Assembly: GCA_963676355.1 (NCBI GenBank)
Contig: OY781093.1
Coordinates: 1,240,001 to 1,304,000 of the forward strand
DNA from: JAGLOK01 sp963676355
GTDB taxonomy: Bacteria > Bacillota > Clostridia > Christensenellales > UMGS416
DNA length: 64,000 bases
Direction of reading: 5' to 3'
Each line of letters begins with the position of its first letter. Position 1 is the first letter of the stretch. The notes under the pieces were generated by a model, which had not been told where the DNA came from, did no database searches, and saw nothing but the letters and a program-made list of their open reading frames with translations. Made by a program: the position numbers and the translations under genes. This document shows positions 46,255 to 56,143 of this stretch, piece by piece.

Positions 46255-47769
46255 ATGAAGATACTGTTTATTGACATTGATACTTTGAGATTAGACCATC
46301 TTGGATGCTATGGGTATAAAAGAAATACCAGCCCAAATGTTGATTCTGTTGCGGCTGACGGTGTAAGGTTCACGCAAAATTACTGCTCCGATGCCCCATG
46401 CCTGCCAAGCCGTGCTTCGCTTGTAACCGGTAGATTCGGCATACGCACTGGTGTTGTAGGACATGGAGGTGTATGTGCCGATATGAGGCCGGACGGACCT
46501 GCAAGAGGAATGCAGGATGCCAACCAGAGACATAATCTGCCTGCTGTAATGAATAGAGCTGGAATATATCCTGTGACATTTTCGAGCTTTCCAGAAAGAC
46601 ACGGAGCCTGGTGGTTTAATGCGGGATTCCGTGAATGTTACAACATCGGCAAGCGCGGCCTTGAGATTGCAGATGAGGTGTCCTCTATGTCTATTAAGTG
46701 GCTAAAAAATAATAAAGAGCGTGAAGACTGGTTTATGCATGTGCATTTTTGGGATCCGCATATTCCTTTTAGAACACCGGAAAATACAAAAAGCCCGTTT
46801 GAGGACGAACCGCTGTCTGAGACATGGATGAACCAACAGATTATCGACCAGCAGCGTAAAACGGAAGTCGGCCCGCATACGGCATGTGAAGTAGATGGAT
46901 TTGAAAATACCACTAATCCCGCATTCCCAATGCAGATTGGGGAAGTAGAAGATATGTCCGACTATAAAAAAATGATAGACGGATACGACACTGGGGTCTG
47001 GTATTCCGATAAACATATCGGGTATATCATAGATGAACTGAAAAAGCAGGGGATTTATGAAGAAACTGCAATAATAGTAACATCCGACCACGGTGAGCAC
47101 CTTGGCGAAAAGGGGAGCTATCAAGAGCATGGCGAAGCTAGCAATATCGTTACGCATGTTCCTTTGATTATTAAATGGCCGGGGGCAGAGAAAGGAACTG
47201 TATCCAATGGGTTGCATTACAATGTTGATTTATTGCCGACACTTGTGGATTTAATAGGTGGAATGCCGCCGCTGAAGCTTCATCGCGTCTCAGGCAAGGC
47301 ATTTCCTCCAAAATATGATGGGATAAGTTACGCGGAGCAGGTTATGAATGGAAGTGACGGGGGCAGAGAATATCTTGTTGTCAGCCAATGTGCGCATGTG
47401 TGCCAAAGAAGTGTTGTTTTTGGTGATTGGTTTTATACGAGGACTTACCATGACGGTTACCGTCTATACGAAGATGAGGCTCTGTATAACATAAAAGATG
47501 ATCCGATAGAGCAATTTAATATTGCAGAGGAAAATAAAGAAATATGCTGGCATGGGGCATACCTTTTGGAGAGTTGGCTTAGCGAAAATATGAAGAAAAA
47601 TGCTGAAGATTATCCGAGTGCTCCGGAAGACCCAATGTGGAGGGTTATAGCCGAAGGCGCACCATATCATTGCCGCGGCTATCTGGATGAATACTGTGAA
47701 AGGTTGAAAAACAGCGGAAGGGAATGGGCGGCAGAAAGGCTTAGAAAACGTCATCCAAATGAACATTGA
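46255..47769 (+). CDS. Cys-type sulfatase 3
   Basis: A 504-residue sulfatase. FIDIDTLRLDHLGCYGYKRN contains the first metal Asp residues, DAPCLPSRASLVTGRFG the formylglycine motif CLPSR and VTSDHGEHLGEKGSY the second metal site. It resembles the heparan/iduronate-type branch in the D-I-D-T-L-R-x-D-H start. No signal peptide. AAGGAGG lies 8 nt before ATG 46255. Last gene of the importer/sulfatase operon. Confidence 0.85.
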   Translation: MKILFIDIDTLRLDHLGCYGYKRNTSPNVDSVAADGVRFTQNYCSDAPCLPSRASLVTGRFGIRTGVVGHGGVCADMRPDGPARGMQDANQRHNLPAVMNRAGIYPVTFSSFPERHGAWWFNAGFRECYNIGKRGLEIADEVSSMSIKWLKNNKEREDWFMHVHFWDPHIPFRTPENTKSPFEDEPLSETWMNQQIIDQQRKTEVGPHTACEVDGFENTTNPAFPMQIGEVEDMSDYKKMIDGYDTGVWYSDKHIGYIIDELKKQGIYEETAIIVTSDHGEHLGEKGSYQEHGEASNIVTHVPLIIKWPGAEKGTVSNGLHYNVDLLPTLVDLIGGMPPLKLHRVSGKAFPPKYDGISYAEQVMNGSDGGREYLVVSQCAHVCQRSVVFGDWFYTRTYHDGYRLYEDEALYNIKDDPIEQFNIAEENKEICWHGAYLLESWLSENMKKNAEDYPSAPEDPMWRVIAEGAPYHCRGYLDEYCERLKNSGREWAAERLRKRHPNEH

Positions 47770-48120
47770 CCCGAGTTTTTGCGGGTTGCGCTACAAAATC
47801 TAAAACCAGCAGTTGAAAGAAATTTGCGGGGAACTCACACGGAGTCCATGGGTCAAATAGTGAAATGTTTTTATTATTGTATATTGTTTGGACCAGCCAA
47901 TTATATTTGTCAATGAATCGGCAAAATAGTATAATTTATTTAGGGATTACACAGAATAACAGCGGCTCCAATATGAAATGTGATTCTAGCTTAATGCACA
48001 TAAAAGCACTTATTATACTATGTACCGCTGTGTTTCGGATTCGTTATTAAAGCTTTGTGTTATTTAGCAGATACTATACAAGGTTTATATTTGAAGGTCT
48101 GTCTGTGCAAGGGGGTAGGG
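47770..48120. other. Intergenic region ahead of the two-component system
   Basis: No gene is supported. ACCCG/CGGGT near 47768-47786 can form a short hairpin but lacks a T-tail. A strong promoter lies at 47907-47935. The 61-codon frame 47865-48050 has no ribosome site or family likeness. Confidence 0.5.
47907..47935 (+). promoter_or_regulatory. Strong sigma-A-type promoter of the YesM/YesN unit
   Basis: TTGTCA (47907-47912), 17-bp spacer, TATAAT (47930-47935). The best consensus promoter in the window. It gives the regulatory and maturase genes (48121 onward) a start separate from the importer/sulfatase operon; the long 5' leader (about 180 nt) may hold further control. Confidence 0.7.
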
Positions 48121-49875
48121 ATGAAAGCCGGGCAAAGAAAACTGACTTCATTGAAAGTAAAACTTTTGCTTATTTTTTGTGTGGTATTAATCCCACAAGC
48201 AATCTTTTTTGTGTGGTATGGCACGGACATGCTTCAAAAGATAAATGAAAGGATTGCACAATCGGAACATGCCACTCTGTCATTATTGAGCAATAGCATT
48301 GCGGAGGAAATTGCAGATATTGAAAATGATTTGGCAGAAATTGCGCTAAACAATGAATCGTTCCGACACCTCGGTGTTGCGGAAGACGAGCTGGATAGCT
48401 ATATATATAGCTATGATATTTTTAATAACAAGAATTTGCTGGATGCCAACGATGATATTGCAGCGCTCGTAATATATAATGGCAGGAGTGATTCATTTTA
48501 TATTAATTACGGTTTAATGAATTCATACAGCTTGAATGATAGGCTACAAACGAGAGAGCCTATCGAAGATGCTGTTAAACATATATTGGATTCCGGTAGT
48601 ATAGTTACAAACGGCTGGTTTCTTTTAGAAACGGAGGACAGGTGCTATTACTGCCAGGCAGTATCTTATTATGACGCATACTGTATCTGCCTTTTTGATT
48701 TTGAGCATGCGGCAATCAATGTAATAAAGGAAAATGATATTGATGGTATGCTTGTATTCAGATATGGCGATGTTATTTTAAATGAGAGGGAATGGATAGA
48801 GGAGCTGGACATTGTTTTTGAAGATAATGCCGATTATTATATTACAGGCCAACCCACGCAGCAATTTGTAGTCCAGACTTTTAAAAGCGGTATCGCGATG
48901 TCATATTTTACTGAATATGCCGGCACTATAAAAAGTATGACAATAATGCAGCTTCAGTTGCTTGGGATGGGTATCTTTACTTTTCTGATAATTCTTGTGG
49001 CCTATATTTATATTCGAAAGAGAATACTAAAGCCTATGCACAGACTGGTTGAAACTATGGAGCATATAAGCAGCGGCAATTTGGAGGTAGAAGCTGACTG
49101 GGAATATAAAACAGCTGAATTCTATCTGGTAAACTCAACATTCAATAACATGATATCTCAGATTAAGCAGCTGAAAATTGAAACTTACGAAAAGCAAATA
49201 TCAAAAGAACAGGCAAAACTAAAGGCATTAAGACTTCAGATAAGGAGCCATTTCTTTCTGAATTGTTTAAAGACACTATACGGAATGGCCGAAACAAAAC
49301 AGTACAGCAATATACAACAGTATTTAATTTTGCTGTCCAATCATCTGAGCTATATCTTTCGGGATAACGGCGACTTGGTCATGATTGACGGAGAGCTTAA
49401 AAGTTGCCAAAATTATATCTCCCTTCAGAAGCTGAATTTAAGCAATCCCCCCATTTATTCAATGAGCGTTGATGCAATAGCCAAGGAGATTATGATACCG
49501 CCCATTACTTTACTGACATTTGTTGAAAATTGTGTTAAGCATGGTACGCAGATAGGGAAACAACTGGAAATCTCCCTCAATATTTCGTGGCTGGTTTGTG
49601 AGGAAGAACGATTGTTAAATATTACAATTCATGACAACGGCCCCGGATTTGACAAAGAACTGCTGCCAAAATTAAATAATTTCACTGAAAACTATCTTGA
49701 TGTTGATGGAGTTGGGATTATTAACGTTATCAGCCGCTTTCAATTGATTTTTGGGGACAGGTTTGCTATTGCTTTTGCTAACAGAAACGGTGCCACAGTG
49801 AATATATTTATTACCCCGGATGCTGAAGATGGCAGGAAGGGAGGAAGTACAAATGAATTTATTGGTAGTCGATGA
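48121..49875 (+). CDS. YesM-type sensor histidine kinase
   Basis: A 584-residue sensor: membrane helix (about 13-32), extracellular sensor domain (about 35-270), second helix (about 280-305), HAMP, then a LytS/YesM kinase core. The phospho-accepting His lies in LQIRSHFFLNCLKTLYG; the common Pro before His (NPHF) is Ser here. NCVKHG and HDNGPGF are the N and G boxes. GGGGG-type ribosome site precedes ATG 48121. The response regulator starts inside its end (23-nt overlap). Such pairs control nearby sugar importers. Confidence 0.85.
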   Translation: MKAGQRKLTSLKVKLLLIFCVVLIPQAIFFVWYGTDMLQKINERIAQSEHATLSLLSNSIAEEIADIENDLAEIALNNESFRHLGVAEDELDSYIYSYDIFNNKNLLDANDDIAALVIYNGRSDSFYINYGLMNSYSLNDRLQTREPIEDAVKHILDSGSIVTNGWFLLETEDRCYYCQAVSYYDAYCICLFDFEHAAINVIKENDIDGMLVFRYGDVILNEREWIEELDIVFEDNADYYITGQPTQQFVVQTFKSGIAMSYFTEYAGTIKSMTIMQLQLLGMGIFTFLIILVAYIYIRKRILKPMHRLVETMEHISSGNLEVEADWEYKTAEFYLVNSTFNNMISQIKQLKIETYEKQISKEQAKLKALRLQIRSHFFLNCLKTLYGMAETKQYSNIQQYLILLSNHLSYIFRDNGDLVMIDGELKSCQNYISLQKLNLSNPPIYSMSVDAIAKEIMIPPITLLTFVENCVKHGTQIGKQLEISLNISWLVCEEERLLNITIHDNGPGFDKELLPKLNNFTENYLDVDGVGIINVISRFQLIFGDRFAIAFANRNGATVNIFITPDAEDGRKGGSTNEFIGSR

Positions 49876-51439
49876 CCAGAAAGTAGTTGTCGCAGGCATT
49901 GTTAAAGGTATAGACTGGGGAATGCTGGGAATTGACACTGTTTTTACTGCATATAATGCTTTGGAAGCAAAGGAAATATTGAGTGAGCATATTATAGAAA
50001 TTATGCTGTGCGATATTGAAATGCCTGTGGAATCGGGAGTCGAGTTATTGGAGTGGATTAGGAAAGAGGATATTGCAACGCTGTGTATTTTTCTGACTTC
50101 TCATTCGGATTTTGCATATATTCAAAATGCTCTTCGGTTGGGAGGATATGATTATATACTTCAGCCTGCATCTTACAGTGATATAAGCAAGGCAGTAAGA
50201 CGCGCTATTTTAGAAGTGGGGCAAATGGAGAAGGACCAGGAATTGTCTCAGATGGGCCAGATATATAAGATGCAGGAAGAAAAAATATTGTCTGTCACAT
50301 TGAAACAATATCTTGAAGGTAAAGAAGTTGATGGATCATACATAAGGTTGGAGAAATTTGGCAAGCTGCCAAATAGGAACTATTCGAGCATCATGATTTT
50401 AATACAAATCCTGAGATGGAGAAGCTGCGAGGATTGGGAAAACAGTTTGTTGTATATGACAATAAAAAATATCCTTGACGAATTGTTTGAAAATAATGAG
50501 ATAAAAATTAGTTTGGCTCAAATAGATAAAACAGTTTATGCGGTTGTTATGCAGGGTGCAGAATATATAGAGAGCTATCTGGAGGATATAGAGAGAAAAC
50601 TGACGTTTTTTGACAGCCTTTGCAGGAGGCGGCTTAAGTTTGATCTTGCTATTTATATAAACACTGTTTCAGAAGGTGAGCATATGCCGGATGTTTGGCA
50701 AACCCTTATTGTCATGAAAGAAAATAATGTGTCTTTAAAACCGGGAATCTTCCAGGAAGGTATGAAAAGCGATAAACAATATAAATACCGCCTTCCATAT
50801 ATTAATAGATGGAAAAACTTAATAAAAAATGGGGAATTGAGCATATTGGAAATAGAGGCTAATCATTTTATTGACGATATGGTGGAACAAGACAAAATTG
50901 ATGCGAAAATATTATTAGAATTTTATCAGGATTTTCTACAATTGATTTATACAACATCACCTAATACAAAAATTAACGTGAAAGATATGTTTCAAAAAGC
51001 CGAGGAAATAGAACTTTATAATAATGGTATGAATTCCGTTAACAGTATGAAGAAGCTGATTCATCATATAGTAGGGTATTACTCGGATTATAGCGAGAAT
51101 TTGGATATTAACGATAATTGTGTTGATAAGGCAATAGAGTATATTATGCAGCATTTAGATGAAGATATACGAAGGGATGATTTGGCGAAATATGTACACT
51201 TGAGCTCTGATTATCTGACAAAACTGTTTAAGAAAGAAACTGGGTTAACGACAAAAGAATTTGTTGTTAACGAAAAAATGAAAGAGGCTCAAACGTTATT
51301 GAGAAGCACAAAGCTTCCGGTGGGGTATATTTCTTCAAAAGTGGGCTATTGTAATTTCTCTTATTTTTCGCAGACCTATAAAAAAGTTATGGGGATAAGC
51401 CCAAATGAAGAACGTAAGATATCGGATGATATTAAATAG
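49853..51439 (+). CDS. YesN-type response regulator with AraC DNA-binding domain
   Basis: A 528-residue regulator. Receiver domain: acidic VVDDQ (about 5-9), phospho-accepting Asp in MLCDIEMP (about 55) and FLTSHSDF; the nearly invariant Lys of LKP is Gln in ILQPASYSD, which may weaken phosphorylation-dependent switching. A long middle domain precedes a C-terminal AraC pair of helix-turn-helix motifs (DDLAKYVHLSSDYLTKLFKK and VGYISSKVGYCNFSYFSQTY). ATG 49853 follows GGGAGGAAG. Likely activator of the importer/sulfatase operon. Confidence 0.85.
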   Translation: MNLLVVDDQKVVVAGIVKGIDWGMLGIDTVFTAYNALEAKEILSEHIIEIMLCDIEMPVESGVELLEWIRKEDIATLCIFLTSHSDFAYIQNALRLGGYDYILQPASYSDISKAVRRAILEVGQMEKDQELSQMGQIYKMQEEKILSVTLKQYLEGKEVDGSYIRLEKFGKLPNRNYSSIMILIQILRWRSCEDWENSLLYMTIKNILDELFENNEIKISLAQIDKTVYAVVMQGAEYIESYLEDIERKLTFFDSLCRRRLKFDLAIYINTVSEGEHMPDVWQTLIVMKENNVSLKPGIFQEGMKSDKQYKYRLPYINRWKNLIKNGELSILEIEANHFIDDMVEQDKIDAKILLEFYQDFLQLIYTTSPNTKINVKDMFQKAEEIELYNNGMNSVNSMKKLIHHIVGYYSDYSENLDINDNCVDKAIEYIMQHLDEDIRRDDLAKYVHLSSDYLTKLFKKETGLTTKEFVVNEKMKEAQTLLRSTKLPVGYISSKVGYCNFSYFSQTYKKVMGISPNEERKISDDIK

Positions 51440-51460
51440 CACGATTTAAGGAGAACGTAA

Positions 51461-52939
51461 GTGAAAGGTATGAAAAGTATAATAAAATATATTGCGATGA
51501 TATTTTCATTTGCATCTGTATTGCTGTGTTTATCTGCATGTAAAAGCGATAAGTCAGAAAATGAAGAGAGCATTTCAGAGCCGATTACAATTCACGTAGT
51601 TGCATTTGGTACTGCTTCTGATGATGCAAGCGAACGTGTTTCTGCGGCATTAAGCGAGATAACCATGGAAAAAATCGGATGCAATGTAGAGGTTGAATTA
51701 TTTTCTCTTACCAATTTCCAAAGCGAATTAAACAAAATGATGCTTGCTGGAAATGGGCCGGATGTATTTAGTATATTTGAGCAAAGAATGCTTTCGAGTC
51801 TAGTGGAAAATAACAAACTCCTTATTTTGGATGATTATAAAAAAGAATATAATGTCATATTTTCAGCATACCACAATGAAGATGACTGGAACTGTCTGAG
51901 TATTAATAACCATATATATGCAGTCCCGACAACAGCCGGTGGAGAATACAGCTTGGGACTGTGTATGAGAAGTGATATTTGTGAAATGCTGGGGATTGAT
52001 GCTGAATCGATTAATACTTTGGACGAGGCCAAGGAGGTGCTGGAGATGGTTCGTGATGAAACTGACTTGGCTCCTCTGGTATCACATTTTGGAAAAATCA
52101 ACGCACCCTTGGGAGAAGATAAGCTTGGTGACGGTCTTGGTGTGCTGTTGGATTTGAGCAGTGGAGATACCACGGTAGAAAATTTTTATGAAAGCGATAA
52201 GTATTATAATTATTGTAAGACGATGTATGAGTGGTATCAAGAGGGATTAATACTGGAAAACGCAATATCATCGCGTGAGGCAAACAGTGATCTTATTGCA
52301 AGCGATATTGGGTTTGCATATCTTGCAAGATATTATTCAAGTTCACTAAAAAGCTCACAGCAAAGAGCTAAGTATGACCTCTCGGTAGCTCAGTTATCCG
52401 ATTTATACATTGATACAAATACACACAACTTGGGATGGGGCATTTCTTCGGATAGCGAATATCCTGACTATGCAATGGCATTTATAAGCTTATTATACAC
52501 AGAAACTGATGCGGCGAATCTGTGTGTCTATGGGATGGAAGGATATGAATATGAAGTTGTTTCTGATAATGTTGTCACCGAAGCAGTGAATGAAACGGAA
52601 GACAAATGGATTTCAGTAGGGTGGTCGTGGCCCAATCTGAGAATATCTGCTGCTTATCAAACACTTTCAGGCACATTGTATGATTTTAGAAAGCTGCAAG
52701 GGAATTTATATGTAAGTCCTGCGTACGGATTTGTTTTTGATTCATCTTCCGTTCGAAGCGAAGTGGATAACTGCAAAGCGATTGTTGATAAATATAATGC
52801 TGCGCTTTCATGCGGTATGCTGAATCCGGATATTGCCATCCCCGAATTTAATGCGGGGCTGAAACAGGCAGGTATAGATAAAATCATTTTCGAAAAACAA
52901 AGGCAGCTTAATGATTTTTTGCTCAAAAACGGAGATTGA
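51461..52939 (+). CDS. Extracellular solute-binding lipoprotein (family 1-like)
   Basis: A 492-residue lipoprotein: signal peptide with lipobox LSAC (Cys about 27), then a sugar-binding fold of the family-1 type (VEVELFSLTNFQSELNKMML; GPDVFSIFE; YAVPTTAGGEYSL). It starts at GTG 51461 with GGAGA upstream, 21 nt after the regulator gene. No permease follows, so it may present ligand to the YesM sensor or to a distant importer instead of the RbsA-type one. Confidence 0.8.
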   Translation: MKGMKSIIKYIAMIFSFASVLLCLSACKSDKSENEESISEPITIHVVAFGTASDDASERVSAALSEITMEKIGCNVEVELFSLTNFQSELNKMMLAGNGPDVFSIFEQRMLSSLVENNKLLILDDYKKEYNVIFSAYHNEDDWNCLSINNHIYAVPTTAGGEYSLGLCMRSDICEMLGIDAESINTLDEAKEVLEMVRDETDLAPLVSHFGKINAPLGEDKLGDGLGVLLDLSSGDTTVENFYESDKYYNYCKTMYEWYQEGLILENAISSREANSDLIASDIGFAYLARYYSSSLKSSQQRAKYDLSVAQLSDLYIDTNTHNLGWGISSDSEYPDYAMAFISLLYTETDAANLCVYGMEGYEYEVVSDNVVTEAVNETEDKWISVGWSWPNLRISAAYQTLSGTLYDFRKLQGNLYVSPAYGFVFDSSSVRSEVDNCKAIVDKYNAALSCGMLNPDIAIPEFNAGLKQAGIDKIIFEKQRQLNDFLLKNGD

Positions 52940-53026
52940 TAAATAAAATGATGCTCATAATTAACACGATAAAACAAAAAGGTAAATAAAAGCGTATTAT
53001 ATCGTTTATAAATGAAGGTGTAGAAA

Positions 53027-54139
53027 ATGGGAAAAAGTCTATCATTATTAATAAAGCCAGCCTCGGGACTATGCAATTTAAGATGTAAATACTGCTTCTA
53101 TTATGATGTTGCGCAAAATAGGAAACAGCAAACCTTCGGTATGATGAAAGAAGAAATCTTGGAGATAATAGTAAAAAAAGCTTTTGAATATGCCGATAGA
53201 TATATAACTTTTGCTTTTCAGGGGGGGGAACCTACTCTCAGAGGTCTTGATTTCTATAAGAAGTTAATAGAACTGGTAAAAAAGTATAATATAAATAGTA
53301 TTAAGACACAGTTTGCAATTCAAACAAATGGGACATTGCTTAATGAAGAATGGGCAGAATTTTTCAGGAGTAATAATTTTCTTGTTGGATTGTCTATGGA
53401 TGGATACAGAGAAATAAATGACTTAAATCGTATAGACAGCAATAGGAACGGTACATTTAAAATAATAATGAATGCAGCAAAAATATTGGATAAATATAAT
53501 GTTGATTATAATATTCTATGTGTAGTAACAAAACGTATAGCTAATCATGGAACTAAAGTTTATAATTTCTTTAAATTAAATGGATTCCGCTATCTTCAGT
53601 TTATTCCGTGTTTAGATTATTTCGGCGAAGAAAAAGGAAAAAGACCTCACTCGTTAACTGCAGAAGCTTACGGCAAGTTTCTTATTAATATATTTGATGC
53701 ATGGTATGCCGATATTATTAGGGATGATTACATAAGCATAAGAATGTTTGATAATCTTATTAATATGTTAAAAGGATATCCGCCTGAATCATGTGACATG
53801 GTTGGGCAATGCTCCAGAGGCACGGTTTTTGAAGCAGACGGATCGATGTATCCCTGTGATTTCTATGTAGTGGACGAATGGAAGATTGGAAATATTATGG
53901 AATCAAGTTTTGAAGAAATGATTTCACATCCTAAAATGGATCAATTCGTTGAAACGTCAAAGAACATAGATGATGCATGTAGAACTTGTGAGTATTATCA
54001 TATTTGCAGAAGCGGATGCAGAAGGCATAAAGAGGGCAGCAAGGAAGGCGAGGCACTAAATAATATATTTTGTGATGCATATAAGAAATTCTATACTCAT
54101 TCAATAGATAAATTAGTGCATTTAGCAAGAAATATTTAA
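53027..54139 (+). CDS. Anaerobic sulfatase-maturating radical SAM enzyme (anSME)
   Basis: A 370-residue enzyme that oxidises the sulfatase Cys to formylglycine without oxygen. CNLRCKYCFY is the radical-SAM CxxxCxxC cluster, FQGGEPTLRG the SAM-binding GGEP, and the SPASM half has CSRGTVF, MYPCDFY, CRTCEYYHICRSGCRR and FCDAY cysteines for two more Fe-S clusters. Full family length. It fits the three Cys-type sulfatases upstream exactly. The GGEP codons form a run of eight G (53221-53228), prone to slippage. Confidence 0.9.
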   Translation: MGKSLSLLIKPASGLCNLRCKYCFYYDVAQNRKQQTFGMMKEEILEIIVKKAFEYADRYITFAFQGGEPTLRGLDFYKKLIELVKKYNINSIKTQFAIQTNGTLLNEEWAEFFRSNNFLVGLSMDGYREINDLNRIDSNRNGTFKIIMNAAKILDKYNVDYNILCVVTKRIANHGTKVYNFFKLNGFRYLQFIPCLDYFGEEKGKRPHSLTAEAYGKFLINIFDAWYADIIRDDYISIRMFDNLINMLKGYPPESCDMVGQCSRGTVFEADGSMYPCDFYVVDEWKIGNIMESSFEEMISHPKMDQFVETSKNIDDACRTCEYYHICRSGCRRHKEGSKEGEALNNIFCDAYKKFYTHSIDKLVHLARNI

Positions 54140-54174
54140 AATAAAATATTAAACTTATATAAGGATTATTTAAA

Positions 54175-54510
54175 ATGAAAAAACCAGAATCAACAGATTA
54201 TTACAAAGAATTCAATGATAATATGATAATTAGAGATTATCTAGCTTTAGATCGTACTATTTTGGCCAACAGAAGAACTTTATTGGCATACGTAAGAACA
54301 TCTATAGGTTTGTTTGCCGGTGGTATAGGCTTAGTTGAACTATTAGATAGTGGAATAACAATGGCTATAGGGTATATTAGTATTGCTATATCTGTTCCAG
54401 TATTAGTTGCTGGAATTATTGAGTTTACAAAAACAAAGAATTCTTTAGCATCAATATTAAAAATGGAAGGCAAAAAGATGGAGCATATAGAAAAAGAAAT
54501 TAACAGCTAA
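54175..54510 (+). CDS. DUF202/YidH-like small membrane protein
   Basis: A 111-residue membrane protein with the DUF202 pattern: DRTILANRRTLLAYVRTSIG before the first helix, a Gly-rich helix 1 (LFAGGIGLVELL) and helix 2 (AIGYISIAISVPVLVAGI), then a charged C-terminus. Function unknown. It follows the maturase by 35 nt and may share its transcript by chance. Confidence 0.75.
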   Translation: MKKPESTDYYKEFNDNMIIRDYLALDRTILANRRTLLAYVRTSIGLFAGGIGLVELLDSGITMAIGYISIAISVPVLVAGIIEFTKTKNSLASILKMEGKKMEHIEKEINS

Positions 54511-54739
54511 TTCTTTTAGCGACAATGATATTATGGCCGGATAATTCGAAACATAAAAAAATAATAACGTGACAAAAAAATCTGACATACATTTGTCTAG
54601 CATGCACGACTAGAGAAGTCTAACATCCATCTAACAACTGACTTGGCAATCTAGACAACTAGTGGCAGAGAAGGCAGAAAACGACGCCATTGGCAATTAT
54701 AATGTGGCAAAACTGGCACAAATAAGTGCTCGAGACAGA
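54511..54739. repeat. Short-repeat-rich non-coding stretch
   Basis: TGGCA occurs at 54644, 54663, 54691, 54705, 54714 and again at 54772 inside the tRNA-like element; TCTAACA is repeated at 54619 and 54630; TCTAG and CTAGA form inverted pairs around 54594-54614. No coding likeness is seen. Such clustering could be a recombinase arm-site array or a decayed structured RNA; the function is not established. Confidence 0.35.
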
Positions 54740-54815
<76 letters not shown>

Positions 54816-54919
54816 GGAACTTAAATATCATGGCTTGGAATGCCCCCCCCCGAAAATTGTACCAATTTGAAAGTTAGTATAACGGACTAACCCCATTTTC
54901 ATAGACACTGAGAATAGAT

Positions 54920-55753
54920 TCATGAGTTAAACAACATTTTCTCATACTCCATTGGTGATTTATACCCCAGTGAAGAATGGAATCGTTTAGGGTTATAAAA
55001 CATCTCAATGTATTCGAATACTGCTTTTCTTGCTTTCTCTCTGGTCGAAAAAGGATGCTTTTTATTTACCAGCTCGGTCTTCAAAGATTTATTGAAAGCT
55101 TCTATTACAGCATTATCCCACGGATTGCCTCCCCGGCTCATACTTATATATGCACCTTTCCGCTTTATGAAAGCATTATATCTATCGCTCATAAACTGTG
55201 CTCCGCGATCTGTGTGTATCATAAGCCCTACACCGGGATTCTCTCTGCTATATGCATCATTCAAAGCATCCAATACAAGCTGTTCGCGCATATGACTGTT
55301 AATTGACCAACCTACAACTTTTCGTGTGCATACATCCAAGTATAGCATCAAATACTCATTTCCTTCTTTCGTCGGTATATATGTAATATCTCCGACCCAA
55401 ACTTTATTCTTTTCTTTGACATCAAACTCACGGTTTAGGTGGTTTGGGTGAATAGAAGCTTTATATGCTTTACTGTACCTACCGTGTCTTTTGCACGAAT
55501 ATTTTGCTTTTAGCCCATTCTCTTTCATTATACGCTCAACTCGTTTATGATTGACATGAATTCCGCGGCTTTTTAATTCTCTCAGAATCCTTTTTGAGCC
55601 ATACCTGCCTTTGTATTGATTGAATGCGCTTTTTATAATATCCGTTAATGCAAGATTTTCAATATCTCTTTTAGTAGGCTTTTTGTTTACTATATTGTAG
55701 TATGTTAATCTATAGATTTTCAGAACATCACACATTAATCTTACACTGTACAC
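54920..55753 (-). CDS. IS3-family transposase OrfB
   Basis: A 277-residue integrase part. HTH_21-like KGRYGSKRILRELKSRGI is followed by the rve core: VWVGDITYIPT (Asp), MIHTDRGAQF (Asp) and WDNAVIEAFNKSLKTE (Glu), ending RFHSSLGYKSPMEYE. All catalytic residues are present. Normally made as an OrfAB fusion by frameshift; OrfA ends 24 nt upstream. Confidence 0.9.
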   Translation of the reverse strand: MYSVRLMCDVLKIYRLTYYNIVNKKPTKRDIENLALTDIIKSAFNQYKGRYGSKRILRELKSRGIHVNHKRVERIMKENGLKAKYSCKRHGRYSKAYKASIHPNHLNREFDVKEKNKVWVGDITYIPTKEGNEYLMLYLDVCTRKVVGWSINSHMREQLVLDALNDAYSRENPGVGLMIHTDRGAQFMSDRYNAFIKRKGAYISMSRGGNPWDNAVIEAFNKSLKTELVNKKHPFSTREKARKAVFEYIEMFYNPKRFHSSLGYKSPMEYEKMLFNS

Positions 55754-55776
55754 ATGTTTATGTGATTTAATAAATT

Positions 55777-56076
55777 CTACTTTTTCTTTCGTCTTCCCTT
55801 TAGGAAGACTTGGTACTTTTTTAGAATTTCATTCTCCAGTTCCAGCTGCTTGTTCTTTTTCTCTAGCAACTTGATTTTATACTCATTGTCAACACGTGCA
55901 TTACCTGGCCCTTTAAATGCCTCATCTCCGTATTTATCATATTCCCTGAGCCATCGATAGATTGTTTGCTCTGTTATTCCAAGAGCTTCTGATACATCTG
56001 CTATTCGCTTACCTTCTTCTATTACCTGCTTAATCGTCTGTAGCTTATATTCCTTGCTAAACGTTCGTCTCCCCAT
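55777..56076 (-). CDS. IS3-family transposase OrfA
   Basis: A 99-residue DNA-binding part with a helix-turn-helix (RIADVSEALGITEQTIYRW) and a C-terminal leucine-zipper coiled coil (KLLEKKNKQLELENEILKK), ending in a run of Lys/Arg. It binds the IS ends and inhibits OrfB when expressed alone. Ribosome site GGAGG lies before the ATG on the minus strand. Confidence 0.9.
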   Translation of the reverse strand: MGRRTFSKEYKLQTIKQVIEEGKRIADVSEALGITEQTIYRWLREYDKYGDEAFKGPGNARVDNEYKIKLLEKKNKQLELENEILKKYQVFLKGRRKKK

Positions 56077-56143
56077 ATTCTTACCTCCGATTAGATTCTA
56101 TTATTATCTTATCTTCAGTGTCAACTTTAGGGGGAAAGTCCAA

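Larger units (their letters stand above)
54883..56142 (-). mobile_element. Complete IS3-family insertion sequence
   Basis: About 1260 bp. The left end (GGACT...CCCC...GACACTGA, 54884-54911) and the right end (TCAGTGTC...GGGG...AGTCC, 56115-56141) are imperfect inverted repeats, and the right end closes with the CA typical of the family. Two transposase frames read on the minus strand. I see no clear target duplication next to the ends, which suggests that a deletion accompanied or followed insertion. Its right end abuts codons of the truncated gajA gene. Confidence 0.75.
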
